64,000 nt of DNA from Streptomyces sp. NBC_00273 (GTDB lineage: Bacteria; Actinomycetota; Actinomycetes; Streptomycetales; Streptomycetaceae), in contig NZ_CP108067.1 in NCBI RefSeq assembly GCF_036178145.1, positions 186,001 to 250,000 of the forward strand. Direction: 5' to 3'. This document shows, piece by piece, positions 46,758 to 54,913 of this stretch; position 1 is the stretch's first letter; each line of letters starts with the position of its first letter. The position numbers were made by a program, and so were the translations under genes. Under the pieces are notes generated by a model, which was not told the origin of the DNA, searched no databases, and saw only the letters and a program-made list of their open reading frames with translations.

Positions 46758-47642
46758 TCAGAACACGTCGGTGGTCCACAGGACGTGCATATCCCATGCG
46801 ATGTCCAGGGATTCCTTCGCTCCCTGATACCACGCACGTTGCGCGGTGTCGTCCGGCACGGTGTGAAGGGCCGCGAGCACATCGGCCGGCATCCATGCTC
46901 CACCCCAGTGGCCCAGCCAGGTCCCCGGCGTCTCGGCGGATTCTGGGGTTCGCGGTATGGAGTAGCCCTCGCTCCGGAGAATCTCCAGAGCGGTATCCCG
47001 TTGATTCCTCATCAGATGCTTTGGGGAGAAGATCCCGTAGGCATCTAGACTGATTCTGTTCCCGTTCAGGTAGGCCTCCCATGCCGCCTCCGCCGTGGGC
47101 TGATCGCGCCAGTCGACCACGGGGATCTCCACGGAGGGCCGCGCCGCCCAGGGGCCGCCGGTACTCGCGCGCACCTCCTGCGGTGTGGATCCCACCACGA
47201 CGAATGCGAGCTCGTGGCGCGGGACAGGGAGCTCGATGCTCTGTCCCGTCCCGCTGTCCCAGCTGGTCGTCATTCCCGCCGCGATCCGGACGATGTACTC
47301 GCCATCGTCAAGCCCCTCATGCGCGTCGAACAGAGCGCCCTCGCGTATCTCGTCCGGCACGCCGTCACAGTTGAAGAACCTCTGGATCGGAGGGCCCCCC
47401 GTCGCGGAAACGATCTCGAAGTCGTAGTTGCCCGGGCTGCCCAGGTCGCGGCCGAGTGCGTAGGACGAAACCCGACAGGCAATACCGTCCTTCACCACGT
47501 ACGTCTTCCGGGCCAGACCGCAGGTGATGAACTTGCGACCCTCAGACGTAGGAACTCTCACCTCCAAGCGCGTCTGCATCAGGTGCAGGCCGTCCTGAGA
47601 CACCGTCTCCACCCAGTCGGTGCGGATCTTCCCGTTGGTCAT
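46758..47642 (-). CDS. Hypothetical protein downstream of the 2OG oxygenase
   Basis: 294 residues from the ATG at 47642, which has GGGAGAG five bases upstream. The frame extends to 47801 without conservation. The first two thirds are beta-rich (KIRTDWVETVSQDGLHLMQT, RKFITCGLARKTYVVKDGIA), with an IQRFFNCDGVPDEIR segment. The last third is helical with tryptophans (TAEAAWEAYLNGNRISLDAY, GTWLGHWGGAWMPADVLAAL). There is no signal peptide. The gene follows the oxygenase by about 150 bases and is probably co-transcribed, so it may act on the same product. I do not recognise a family. Confidence 0.65.
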   Translation of the reverse strand: MTNGKIRTDWVETVSQDGLHLMQTRLEVRVPTSEGRKFITCGLARKTYVVKDGIACRVSSYALGRDLGSPGNYDFEIVSATGGPPIQRFFNCDGVPDEIREGALFDAHEGLDDGEYIVRIAAGMTTSWDSGTGQSIELPVPRHELAFVVVGSTPQEVRASTGGPWAARPSVEIPVVDWRDQPTAEAAWEAYLNGNRISLDAYGIFSPKHLMRNQRDTALEILRSEGYSIPRTPESAETPGTWLGHWGGAWMPADVLAALHTVPDDTAQRAWYQGAKESLDIAWDMHVLWTTDVF

Positions 47643-47790
47643 GCTGCTCTCCCTGCCGTTCGGTGCGAGTGGATTCGATGCCCGGCCGCGGGCAGGGCCC
47701 GATGCCGCCCGGCCCGGAGGTGGGCGATCACGGCGTGCCGGACGTCGGTCTCCGGGGTGAGGGACAACGCGACGGTGGCCTTGCCGCTGC

Positions 47791-48534
47791 TCAAGGCACA
47801 TCTACGGGCTCGTAGAGCACGTCGGTTCTGAGTATTGTTTTCGTACCCTCAAGAAGCGGGGCCGAGTCGTGAAGTGTCCGATGCCAGAAGAGGAGCGCAT
47901 CGCCCGGTTCGGGGCGGTGGGCACTCAATATTTCCTCAGGCTTCGCGAGCCGCGGCCAGTCAGAGAAGTCACGTTGCGCAAAGGGAAGATCGTTCTGCTT
48001 ATCGGCGATGAACCGCGTTTCTCCGCCCACGGCCTCATACGACAGGTAGATGACGACCGTCAGGAGAGTGCGCCTTCCGTCGGGGGCGAAATAGGGCGAA
48101 TCGTAGTGCGGGACAATGAATCCGCCGTGTTCGTACGTGATGAAGCGCATACGCGGATTGACGGCCGTCGGCCTCCAGGGCCTTCCGTCCGAATCCGTCG
48201 GATCGCCCGATCCCACTTCAAGCGATAGAAGCGTCCGCAGCCTGCGGTAGAATTCAGCCGCCAGGAATGTGGATTCGGCCGTGGCGCGGAGATGAGCGAC
48301 CGGATCTCCCTTTGCATAGTTGGCGGCAATGCCGTCTCGGCCGACCGGGGCAAAGCGCTGGGCGGCCAGTTCGGTCGCGAATGCCTCCACTTCGGCCGGA
48401 GTGAGGAAATGGCGAATCACCTTGGCGTTGGCCTTTGGGATCTCCGACTCGATCGGGGTCCATGAGTCATCGGCAGATATTCGGCTCAGCGCTTCTTCGG
48501 AGAGCTCAAAGGGATTTACCGGCATTTCGAACAT
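47791..48534 (-). CDS. 2OG-Fe(II) oxygenase (prolyl-hydroxylase-like)
   Basis: 247 residues from the ATG at 48534 (MFEMPVNPFELSEEAL). The in-frame sequence upstream is Arg-rich noise. The double-stranded beta-helix carries the iron ligands in PHYDSPYF (His143, Asp145) and LFWHRTLHDSAPLLEG (His222), with Arg236 to bind 2-oxoglutarate, as in prolyl-4-hydroxylase-type enzymes. TLLTVVIYLSYEAVGGETRF is the typical central strand pair. It should hydroxylate a small molecule or peptide. It is first in a two-gene unit, with a 19-bp palindrome about 190 bases upstream. Confidence 0.85.
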   Translation of the reverse strand: MFEMPVNPFELSEEALSRISADDSWTPIESEIPKANAKVIRHFLTPAEVEAFATELAAQRFAPVGRDGIAANYAKGDPVAHLRATAESTFLAAEFYRRLRTLLSLEVGSGDPTDSDGRPWRPTAVNPRMRFITYEHGGFIVPHYDSPYFAPDGRRTLLTVVIYLSYEAVGGETRFIADKQNDLPFAQRDFSDWPRLAKPEEILSAHRPEPGDALLFWHRTLHDSAPLLEGTKTILRTDVLYEPVDVP

Positions 48535-48722
48535 GATCACTTCTCCGTGCTGAGGCCGCCGTCGATCCCAACGTGGTCGTGGGCCCCACCGCCCGGAACG
48601 GCCGCGGGCAGCATTGAGGTGGACGGCGGGACCGCGGGCCACGTACTTGTGCGCTTCGAGTCCGTGGAGGGACTCGAAGCCCCTGGAGTCAATGCCTGCA
48701 GGGAGGGGGCCACTGGGCGATT

Positions 48723-48741
48723 ATCGTCATGATGACGATAT
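48723..48741. promoter_or_regulatory. 19-bp perfect palindrome, candidate operator
   Basis: TATCGTCATGATGACGATA, fully symmetrical around G48732. It is AT-richer than its surroundings and lies upstream of the oxygenase operon. A TetR- or MarR-type repressor site would look like this, but no such regulator is adjacent. Confidence 0.55.
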
Positions 48742-48823
48742 TAGGCCGGGGTGAGCCCACAAAGCAAGCAGGACGACCCAACGCGGCGGAAAGGGCCGGG
48801 AGACGGGGCGGGGACCGGCTCAG

Positions 48824-48881
48824 GGGACTACCGAGGCGAGGTAGTCCCACGCGGCGCTGGGCCGCTCCGTACCGGAGCGGC
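48824..48881. other. Two tandem perfect hairpins
   Basis: GGGACTACC (48824-48832) pairs with 48840-48848, and GCCGCTCCG (48861-48869) pairs with 48873-48881 across a 3-base loop. They lie in the non-coding stretch between the palindrome and an IS5-type element. The rest of 48535-49003 shows no gene. Confidence 0.5.
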
Positions 48882-49003
48882 TGACGCCTTCGAGGGCGTC
48901 GACCTTGCCGGGCACCGACCAGGTACGAGTTCCCTCAGCGGGCGCCCTTCGCGCGCTAAAGGTTGTCCCGTAACCGCCCCCTCGCTTCCGCGTTGGTCAC
49001 GGC

Positions 49004-49708
49004 ATGGGTGGGGTGATCTCGGCGAGCGATCCGATGTGGATCGAGCCGTTCTCGGGGTTGAGTGAGGCGCAGTTCCGCAAGCTGGTCGCGCTGGTCCGCC
49101 GTCGTGGCGGTGACGTCCAGCGTGGCCGGCCGTGGCGGCTCTGCTTGGAGGATCGGGTGCTGCTGGTGGCCACGTACTGGCGAACCAACCTGACGTTGCG
49201 GCAGGTCGCGCCGCTGTTCGGGATCTCGAAGTCGGCTGCGGACCGGGTGCTGGACCACCTTGCACCGCTGCTGGCGATCTCGCCTGCGCGTCGGCCGCGG
49301 CAGGACACCGTGCTGATCGTGGATGGCACCCTGGTGCCCACCCGGGACAGGACGATCGCTGCTTCCAGCAAGAACTACCGGTATTCGACCAACCAGCAGG
49401 TGGTGATCGACGCCAACAGCCGGTTGGCGGTCGCTGTCGGCCTGCCCCTGCCTGGCAACCGCAACGACTGCCGGGCCTTCACCGAGTCGGGCGTCGACCG
49501 GGCCTGCCGGGACGCGCCGGTCCTAGCGGACGGCGGCTACCAGGGAACCGGCGCCCTGATTCCGCACCGGCGCCGTCGCGGGCAGGACCACCTCACGCCC
49601 GAGCAGGAAGCCGACAACGCCGTCCACCGCAGGGCTCGGGCCCGGGTCGAGCACGTCTTCTCACGGATGAAGAACTGGAAGGTCCGCCTGATTCGCTCTG
49701 GAACCTGA
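49004..49708 (+). pseudogene. IS5-family transposase (DDE_Tnp_4 type), C-terminally truncated
   Basis: 234 residues. The helix-turn-helix region (LTLRQVAPLFGISKSAADRV) and the catalytic parts LIVDGTLVPTRD (Asp), VLADGGYQGTGALIP (Asp) and ARVEHVFSRMKNWK (Glu) are present. Family members continue about 25 residues with a conserved histidine-rich helix, but here the frame turns to LIRSGT and stops, so the 3-prime end and right inverted repeat are lost. A left end may start near 48959 (GGTTGTCCCGTAAC). Confidence 0.75.
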
Positions 49709-49916
49709 CTTTCTGACCGTCCACCGCGGCCGACGAGGCCCCAGATGGCCGTGCCGCGATGCTGGTCGGCTTGGTTGCTCACAGGCCCTCGGGACTGGTA
49801 GGCCCGCATGTTCCGGTGTCGCGTATTCGGGGTAGATGCCCACGGCTCATGACGCTGGGTGAGCAGTCGGGCCGGTTGATTGAGGTCTGGCATGATCGCG
49901 CGGTGATGATGCGAGG

Positions 49917-50217
49917 GTGGTGGCCGCAGAGGCCGTTGAGGCACATGTCCGGGCGTTCTTCGAGGGGCATTCTGTAGAGGTCGTTGTCCGCGACCTTGGG
50001 TCGGACCGGCGCGAGATCGTGTCCGACCTGCGGGTTCTCGTTGTGGGCCCTGGTCCGCGTAGCGACAGTTGGGCCTATGTGACCGCCGGATGCTGGGCCG
50101 CCATGGAGAAGGACGGTCACGGGCTTGAGTTCGTCTTGACGGCTCACGTCCGCGACCAGCGGTTCATCGACCTCATGGCCATGATCGCCTATTACCTGGC
50201 TTTGTTCATGAGAACGG
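49917..50217 (+). pseudogene. SUFU-domain protein, truncated by an ISL3 unit
   Basis: From a GTG at 49917 the frame reads VEAHVRAFFEGHSVEVVVRD, SWAYVTAGCWAAMEKDGHGL and EFVLTAHVRDQRFIDLMAMI. These match the beginning of bacterial suppressor-of-fused-domain proteins, which often act as immunity proteins. The sequence runs into the ISL3 unit that begins at 50218. The second half of the domain is not found beyond the element at 52545, so it was already lost or was deleted. Confidence 0.65.
50210..50217. repeat. 8-bp target duplication, left (ISL3 unit 1)
   Basis: GAGAACGG immediately left of the outer end of the ISL3 unit. The same eight bases follow the right end at 52537-52544. Confidence 0.85.
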
Positions 50218-50284
50218 GGTTCTGGCACAGATCTTGGGGAGCGGTCGCGGAGGGCGACGGTGTCGTTCGATTACAGGGGGAGGG

Positions 50285-50698
50285 TCACGAGCCCAGGGCC
50301 CCTGTTTCAGTGCACGTTGGTCGCTCGTCCGGCACTCGTCGGTCGCATGGGCACAGGATCCGGTGTGCGTCGATCAGTGTGAAGGTGTCTTCGTTCCAAG
50401 AGCAGACCTCGAGCCACGCCAGATACCCGTCCTCGGCGAACACCAGAACCTCGCCGACGGTCTCGCCGTCCGCGCCGAACAGTTCCATGTCGACCACTAC
50501 CTGCGTGCCCGTAAGCGCGGGTGCGGGTGAAACACCGTCCGCATCGAGACTGAAGTACGTCGAACCGCAGCCGCACGCACAGCACTTCTCCACTCGGAGA
50601 TGCCGCATCTGCCGATGCAGCGCGAGACCTGGGTCCACCACCATGCTCAAAGCGGTGTCCAGTACGTGAGCAACGTCGGTAGGCAACGCTCTGGTCAT
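50285..50698 (-). CDS. Cys-containing hypothetical protein carried by the ISL3 unit
   Basis: 137 residues. The CCACGCGSTYFSLD segment has a possible metal site. The rest is a small alpha/beta domain (QVVVDMELFGADGETVGEVL, VFAEDGYLAWLEVCSW). No catalytic motif, signal peptide or membrane segment. It lies between the outer and the inner left-hand end of the ISL3 unit, on the same strand as the transposase. The target duplication shows that it moves with the element. Function unknown. Confidence 0.65.
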   Translation of the reverse strand: MTRALPTDVAHVLDTALSMVVDPGLALHRQMRHLRVEKCCACGCGSTYFSLDADGVSPAPALTGTQVVVDMELFGADGETVGEVLVFAEDGYLAWLEVCSWNEDTFTLIDAHRILCPCDRRVPDERPTCTETGALGS

Positions 50699-50768
50699 GT
50701 CTGCAAGGTATCCGACCTGCGCAGTACTTCTCGGTTCTCGCGCAGCTCTTGGGGAGCGTCTCGTAGTG

Positions 50769-52373
50769 CTACTGGAGCAGGATCATCTTTCGGAGAAGTT
50801 CGAATCCGGCGCGGCCATAGAGCTGCCGCTTGATCTTCTTGATGCGGTTGACGGCTCCCTCGATACTGCCGGAGCTCCAGTTGAGAGTGAGACCGGCTGT
50901 CACTGCGTCGAGGTCTCGGAGCAGATGGAGTGCGAAGCCGGTGAGGCCGGGTAGCTGGCTGGCGTCGACGGCATCGATCCAGGTGGGGAGTGTGGCGCCG
51001 AGGCGTCCGGTGAGGATCTCGCCGAACTCGCGGACATGCCTGGAGGCCGTGTCAAGTTCAGGGCAGCGGGCAAGGATGCTCTTCAGTCCGGCGCGGTCAT
51101 CTTCGGTCAGGGCGGTGGGGTGGCGAGTGAGCCAGCCGGTCACCTGCCGCACCGACGGCGGCCGCGGTGCCGCGTCGGCCAGAGTCCTGCGGAGGGTCGC
51201 GATGTGGGCGCGGACCATCTGGTAGGTGACGGGCGCGTTGGCGGCAATGAGTTCGCCGTGCAGTCGGGTGACGCTGGTGCATCCCTCGGCGAATCGCCGC
51301 TCCAGGTAGGGCTTGTAGGGGTCCAGCTTGCTGGACCGGGGCCGGTTCTCGCGAAAGGTGTCCTGCCAGCGTGCGGCGTTCGCGTACCGGAGCACGGTGT
51401 TGAGACCCCAGCCCAGGTGCCGAGCAATCGCCCGGCGTGAGTGGCCTTGGGCGAGGAGCTCGTGGACCAGGGCGTGTGCTGCCTTCTTCCGTTCAGCCCG
51501 CCGGCCGACAGGTGCCGAGTCGTCCTGCGGCCGACTGGGGTCGGGACGGGATTCGCCTGACAGTGTGCTGGTGGGCGACGGGCTGCGCAGGCAGTCGCGG
51601 TGGGCGGCGACGCAGGTCTCAACGGCTCGGCCGAGGCCCTGCCACAGATGGAACCGGTCGGCGACCTGCAGAGCGTCGGGGGCGCCGCGGCGGGCGCCCT
51701 CGGCGTATGCGCCAGCTCGGTCCCGGCAGATGATCTCCACGCCTGGGTGCTGGATCAGCCAGGCGGCCAGTGGCCCGGCTTCGCGGGTCGGGAGCACATC
51801 GACCACGCGATGGTCTTCGACGCTGGTCAAGACGGTGGAGTAGGTCTGGCCGCGACGGATCGCGAAGTCGTCCACGCCCAGCACACGCGGCGTGCTGAAC
51901 TGTGGATCGGGCAATGCCATGACCCTGCGTAACAAGGTCATCCGGCCGGCTCCGAAGCCCAGCTGGGCGGCTAGCCGGGCGCCGGCCCGCCCGGCCAGCG
52001 CGAGCCCCACTCGCTCCAGGGCGTGGTTGAGCCGCGTGGTGAACCGTGCGTGAGGGACGGCCGGCCGTGAGAACGGCTCGGCGAACGTCCGGCGCGGGCA
52101 GTCCGCCGCTCCGCAGATGAAGCGCCGGACCGTCAGCAGGATCACGAAGCCCTGTTCAGCGAGCGGAAGGTCTTTCAGCCTGCGTTGGTACCGGTCGTGG
52201 ACTCGGTCCGAGAAGCGACCACAGTCCGGACATGCCGCCCCCACCGCGCGGCCTCTCGCCATCACCTCGACTGTGCCGAACGCGGCCGTCACCGCCTCGA
52301 CGTCCACATCGCCGATCCCGTCGAACACCAGCGAGTCCCACAACGGTGCATCGGTCTGTATAACCAGCACCAT
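50769..52373 (-). CDS. ISL3-family transposase 1
   Basis: 534 residues from the ATG at 52373 (the frame starts 18 codons earlier). The zinc-finger region is AACPDCGRFSDRVHDRYQRR followed by RRFICGAADCPRRTFAE. The catalytic core has VLGVDDFAIRRGQTYSTVL (Asp), IICRDRAGAYAEGARRGAPD (Asp) and GLTLNWSSGSIEGAVNRIKK (Glu in the conserved SSGxxEG motif). A helix-turn-helix lies in between (GHSRRAIARHLGWGLNTVLR). All parts are intact, so it is probably active. Confidence 0.93.
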   Translation of the reverse strand: MVLVIQTDAPLWDSLVFDGIGDVDVEAVTAAFGTVEVMARGRAVGAACPDCGRFSDRVHDRYQRRLKDLPLAEQGFVILLTVRRFICGAADCPRRTFAEPFSRPAVPHARFTTRLNHALERVGLALAGRAGARLAAQLGFGAGRMTLLRRVMALPDPQFSTPRVLGVDDFAIRRGQTYSTVLTSVEDHRVVDVLPTREAGPLAAWLIQHPGVEIICRDRAGAYAEGARRGAPDALQVADRFHLWQGLGRAVETCVAAHRDCLRSPSPTSTLSGESRPDPSRPQDDSAPVGRRAERKKAAHALVHELLAQGHSRRAIARHLGWGLNTVLRYANAARWQDTFRENRPRSSKLDPYKPYLERRFAEGCTSVTRLHGELIAANAPVTYQMVRAHIATLRRTLADAAPRPPSVRQVTGWLTRHPTALTEDDRAGLKSILARCPELDTASRHVREFGEILTGRLGATLPTWIDAVDASQLPGLTGFALHLLRDLDAVTAGLTLNWSSGSIEGAVNRIKKIKRQLYGRAGFELLRKMILLQ

Positions 52374-52536
52374 CACCGCCCACAACCGAGCGCAGCAGCG
52401 GCAGGCAAGCACCTGAGGGAGCGTCAATTCCGATCGACGGATGACAAGGCGTACGCGGTCTCACGCGAAGCGTCTCCTCGCAATCGAACAACGGGGTAAC
52501 GCTCCGCGACGACTCCCCAAGATCTGTGCCAGAACC

Positions 52537-52544
52537 GAGAACGG
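52537..52544. repeat. 8-bp target duplication, right (ISL3 unit 1)
   Basis: GAGAACGG directly after the right end of the ISL3 unit, identical to 50210-50217. Confidence 0.85.
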
Positions 52545-52636
52545 ACAGCAGATGTTCACGACTTCGGAAGGCACCAGAGCCTACTCGGAATTCGCACGCT
52601 GTCTGAGTTGCGACCCGAGAGGCCGCCTGGACGCGC

Positions 52637-53032
52637 TCAGTGATCGCTTGCGTGTGGGGGCACGGCACGTGGCAGTGGCTGACGCCAGTCGCCCAGCCTT
52701 GTCAGGAGGACCTGGCGGGCGAGAGATCGTATGTCGTCCCACGCTGGATCCGTGGTCAGAGCGTTGTCCCAGAGGCCGACGCGGCAGGTGGCATCGATCT
52801 TGCCGAGGCGACGTTCGATGGCCCGAAAATTACGCAGATCCTCGGGCTCGAAGGCTCCGCGCCCCGTGAGTTCTTCGGAGACACGGCAGAGCAACTCCAC
52901 CTCTTCGACGACGTCCTTCGTCTCCAGTTCACGCTCACCCAGCCAGGCAAGCTGATCTTGGGCCTCGGCTGCCAGGAGAGCCATGAAGTACAGCGTCCAG
53001 GTGCGCAGGTGCGCCTCGCCGAGATGGTTCAT
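52637..53032 (-). CDS. Hypothetical helical protein
   Basis: 131 residues, all-helical and acidic (MALLAAEAQDQLAWLGEREL, KDVVEEVELLCRVSEELTGR, DLRNFRAIERRLGKIDATCR). The ending (SLARQVLLTRLGDWRQPLPR) is also structured. It has the size and charge of a cytoplasmic immunity or adaptor protein. It lies between two ISL3 elements with a SUKH gene beyond. No family can be named. Confidence 0.55.
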   Translation of the reverse strand: MNHLGEAHLRTWTLYFMALLAAEAQDQLAWLGERELETKDVVEEVELLCRVSEELTGRGAFEPEDLRNFRAIERRLGKIDATCRVGLWDNALTTDPAWDDIRSLARQVLLTRLGDWRQPLPRAVPPHASDH

Positions 53033-53187
53033 GGGTCCAGGATCGCATCCAGCCGCCGCAACCGTGTTCGATGGTGTGGAGGGGCGGCATCGGCCGGCGC
53101 GACGCCTGCGGAGGTTGAGGCGCGAGCACTGCTGCCGCGATCGAACAGGGCCGGACCACAGTGCCTTCCGAAGTCGGGTTCTGGCTC

Positions 53188-53195
53188 ACATTCCG
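53188..53195. repeat. 8-bp target duplication, left (ISL3 element 2)
   Basis: ACATTCCG, repeated exactly at 54888-54895 beyond the other end of the element. Confidence 0.9.
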
Positions 53196-54887
53196 GGCTC
53201 TGTCGCTAATTTGGGGGTAACGGCCTCTTGATCATGGTGAGAGCAGGATGCGGCGTCGTAGGAGATCGAAGTTGGCGCGGCCGTACATCTGTCTCTTCAG
53301 GAGCTTGACCCGCGTGACGTTGCCCTCGACCGCTCCGGAAGTGTAGGTCGTGGTGAGGGCGGCCTGGATGGCCGCGCGGTCGCGTCGCATGCCATTGGCC
53401 AGGGTGCGGAGTTCGCGTTGTCCATCGAGGCGGACGTCGGCCATCCAGACGTCGAGAGCGAGGTGTTCACTGCGGCGGTCGCGGACCATGAGTGCCAGGC
53501 GGCGTGCGTAAGCGACGGTCGTCGCCAGCGCTGGGTTCCGCTCGCACAGCTCGTCGAGACCCTTTCGCTCAACATCGTTGAGGCGCTCGGGTCGGCGCAT
53601 GATCCAGTCGGTGACCCTGCGGACGGTCAGGTGTGGCAAGGGGGCGGTGAGTGGGATCGCGCCGTGGCGGTAGGGCTTCAGGTGCCGGCGGACGGTGTTG
53701 ACGTTGCCGCGGTAGCCCAGCCGCTGGATTTCCCGGGTGAGCGCGGAGGCGTTGGTGCAGCCTTCCATCCAGCGATGGTGCAGGTAGAGGCGGTAATCAT
53801 CGATCAGCGCGGGTCGATGAATGGCCGCGAGGAGAAGCTCATCGACTTCTGCGGCGTGCGCGAAGCGGTTGACTGTGCCGCGGCTGAGCCGCAGGTCGCG
53901 TGCGATGGCGCGAAGGCTGTCGCCACGTTGGATGCGTTCGTGGATCTGTTGGTGGCGTTCGCGGGTGCGGGCGACCAGAGGTCGTGGCCGCCCGTTGAGG
54001 TCCAGCTCTTCGCGGTCGCGGCCCTCGGAGGCCGGGCCGTCGTCGGTCCGGTCATCGTGTGAGGTGAGAGGCTGTCGCAGGTCAGCGCGATGCCGTCCGA
54101 TGACCCGTTCGACTGCTTGCGCCAGGTTGTTCAGGAGGTGCCAGGCATCGGCTACCTGCATGGCCTGCGGGGCACCGACCTGGGCCCCGTCTCGGTAGGA
54201 GCCTGCACGGTCACGGCAGACGATCCGGACCTCAGGATGGTTTTGCAGCCAGGACGCGAAAGTCGCTGCGGCCCGGTCGGCCAGGACGTCGATCGGGCGG
54301 TGGGTTGCCATGTCGATGAGGATCGTCGCGTAGGTCCGTCCCCTGCGAACGGCGAAGTCGTCGACGCCGAGATGCGGCACCGATCCCGACGAGGGGAGCG
54401 GCAGCTTACGGATCAGCCGGAGCAGAGTGTCCTTGCAGGTGTCGATGGTCATGCGCTGGAACAGGCGAGCGCCTGGCCGGCCGCCCAGGAACAGGGCCAC
54501 GTCGGTGAGCTGGGCGGTGAGTGCGTCGGTGCGGCGTGCATGGCGATGCGTCAGGCCCGGTATCTGTTCGGCGAACGTCCGGCGGTCACACTGCTCGTTC
54601 CCGCAGACGAGTCGACGCGCCCGTAGCTCGATCCGCACACGCCGGCCGGCGACCGGACGATCCGCCAGAGTCCGCTGGTAGTAGCAGTGCACTCTCGAAG
54701 ATCTCCGCCCGCATCCGGGACAGGCCGCCGACACGGCCCTTGATCGCACGGCGACCCGGACCTCCACATCCGTCAGAACCAGCTGGTCGATCTCCACTGC
54801 GACACCCGGCAGAAGAAGATCCCCGACCTGAACCCCACCCATCACACCGGATAGTTGCCCAACTACCCCCAAATTAGCGACAGAGCC
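53196..54887. mobile_element. Complete ISL3-family insertion sequence 2 (1692 bp)
   Basis: The ends are a perfect 24-bp inverted repeat (53196-53219 and 54864-54887) beginning GGCTCTGTCGCTAATTTGGG. They are flanked by an exact 8-bp duplication ACATTCCG. It contains only a transposase gene. The intact ends and duplication point to a recent insertion 26 bases from the SUKH gene's end. Confidence 0.95.
53232..54842 (-). CDS. ISL3-family transposase 2
   Basis: 536 residues from the ATG at 54842 (MGGVQVGDLLLPGVAVEIDQ). The open frame continues past the IS end to 55133 but is unrelated there. The zinc region is SAACPGCGRRSSRVHCYYQR and RRLVCGNEQCDRRTFAEQ. The catalytic residues are in HLGVDDFAVRRGRTYATILI, RIVCRDRAGSYRDGAQVGAP and TTYTSGAVEGNVTRVKLLKR. 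The helix-turn-helix is DSLRAIARDLRLSRGTVNRF. Full length and probably active. Confidence 0.94.
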   Translation of the reverse strand: MGGVQVGDLLLPGVAVEIDQLVLTDVEVRVAVRSRAVSAACPGCGRRSSRVHCYYQRTLADRPVAGRRVRIELRARRLVCGNEQCDRRTFAEQIPGLTHRHARRTDALTAQLTDVALFLGGRPGARLFQRMTIDTCKDTLLRLIRKLPLPSSGSVPHLGVDDFAVRRGRTYATILIDMATHRPIDVLADRAAATFASWLQNHPEVRIVCRDRAGSYRDGAQVGAPQAMQVADAWHLLNNLAQAVERVIGRHRADLRQPLTSHDDRTDDGPASEGRDREELDLNGRPRPLVARTRERHQQIHERIQRGDSLRAIARDLRLSRGTVNRFAHAAEVDELLLAAIHRPALIDDYRLYLHHRWMEGCTNASALTREIQRLGYRGNVNTVRRHLKPYRHGAIPLTAPLPHLTVRRVTDWIMRRPERLNDVERKGLDELCERNPALATTVAYARRLALMVRDRRSEHLALDVWMADVRLDGQRELRTLANGMRRDRAAIQAALTTTYTSGAVEGNVTRVKLLKRQMYGRANFDLLRRRILLSP

Positions 54888-54895
54888 ACATTCCG
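54888..54895. repeat. 8-bp target duplication, right (ISL3 element 2)
   Basis: ACATTCCG directly after the right end, identical to 53188-53195. Confidence 0.9.
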
Positions 54896-54913
54896 TGGAG
54901 TTGTTACGGAGAG

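Larger units (their letters stand above)
50218..52536. mobile_element. ISL3-family unit with passenger gene (2319 bp)
   Basis: The outer ends are perfect inverted repeats of 24 bp (50218-50241 and 52513-52536, starting GGTTCTGGCACAGATCTTGG), and GAGAACGG is duplicated on both sides, as expected for ISL3. A third, imperfect copy of the end lies inside (50733-50760, GGTTCTCGCGCAGCTCTTGG), just beyond the transposase stop. The segment between the two left-hand ends holds a 137-residue gene. Confidence 0.88.

Noticed and set aside
50720..50760. Left boundary of ISL3 unit 1 at 50728 or 50733
   Set aside because: The end-like sequence is real, but no 8-bp duplication is found there; the duplication flanks the outer end at 50218.
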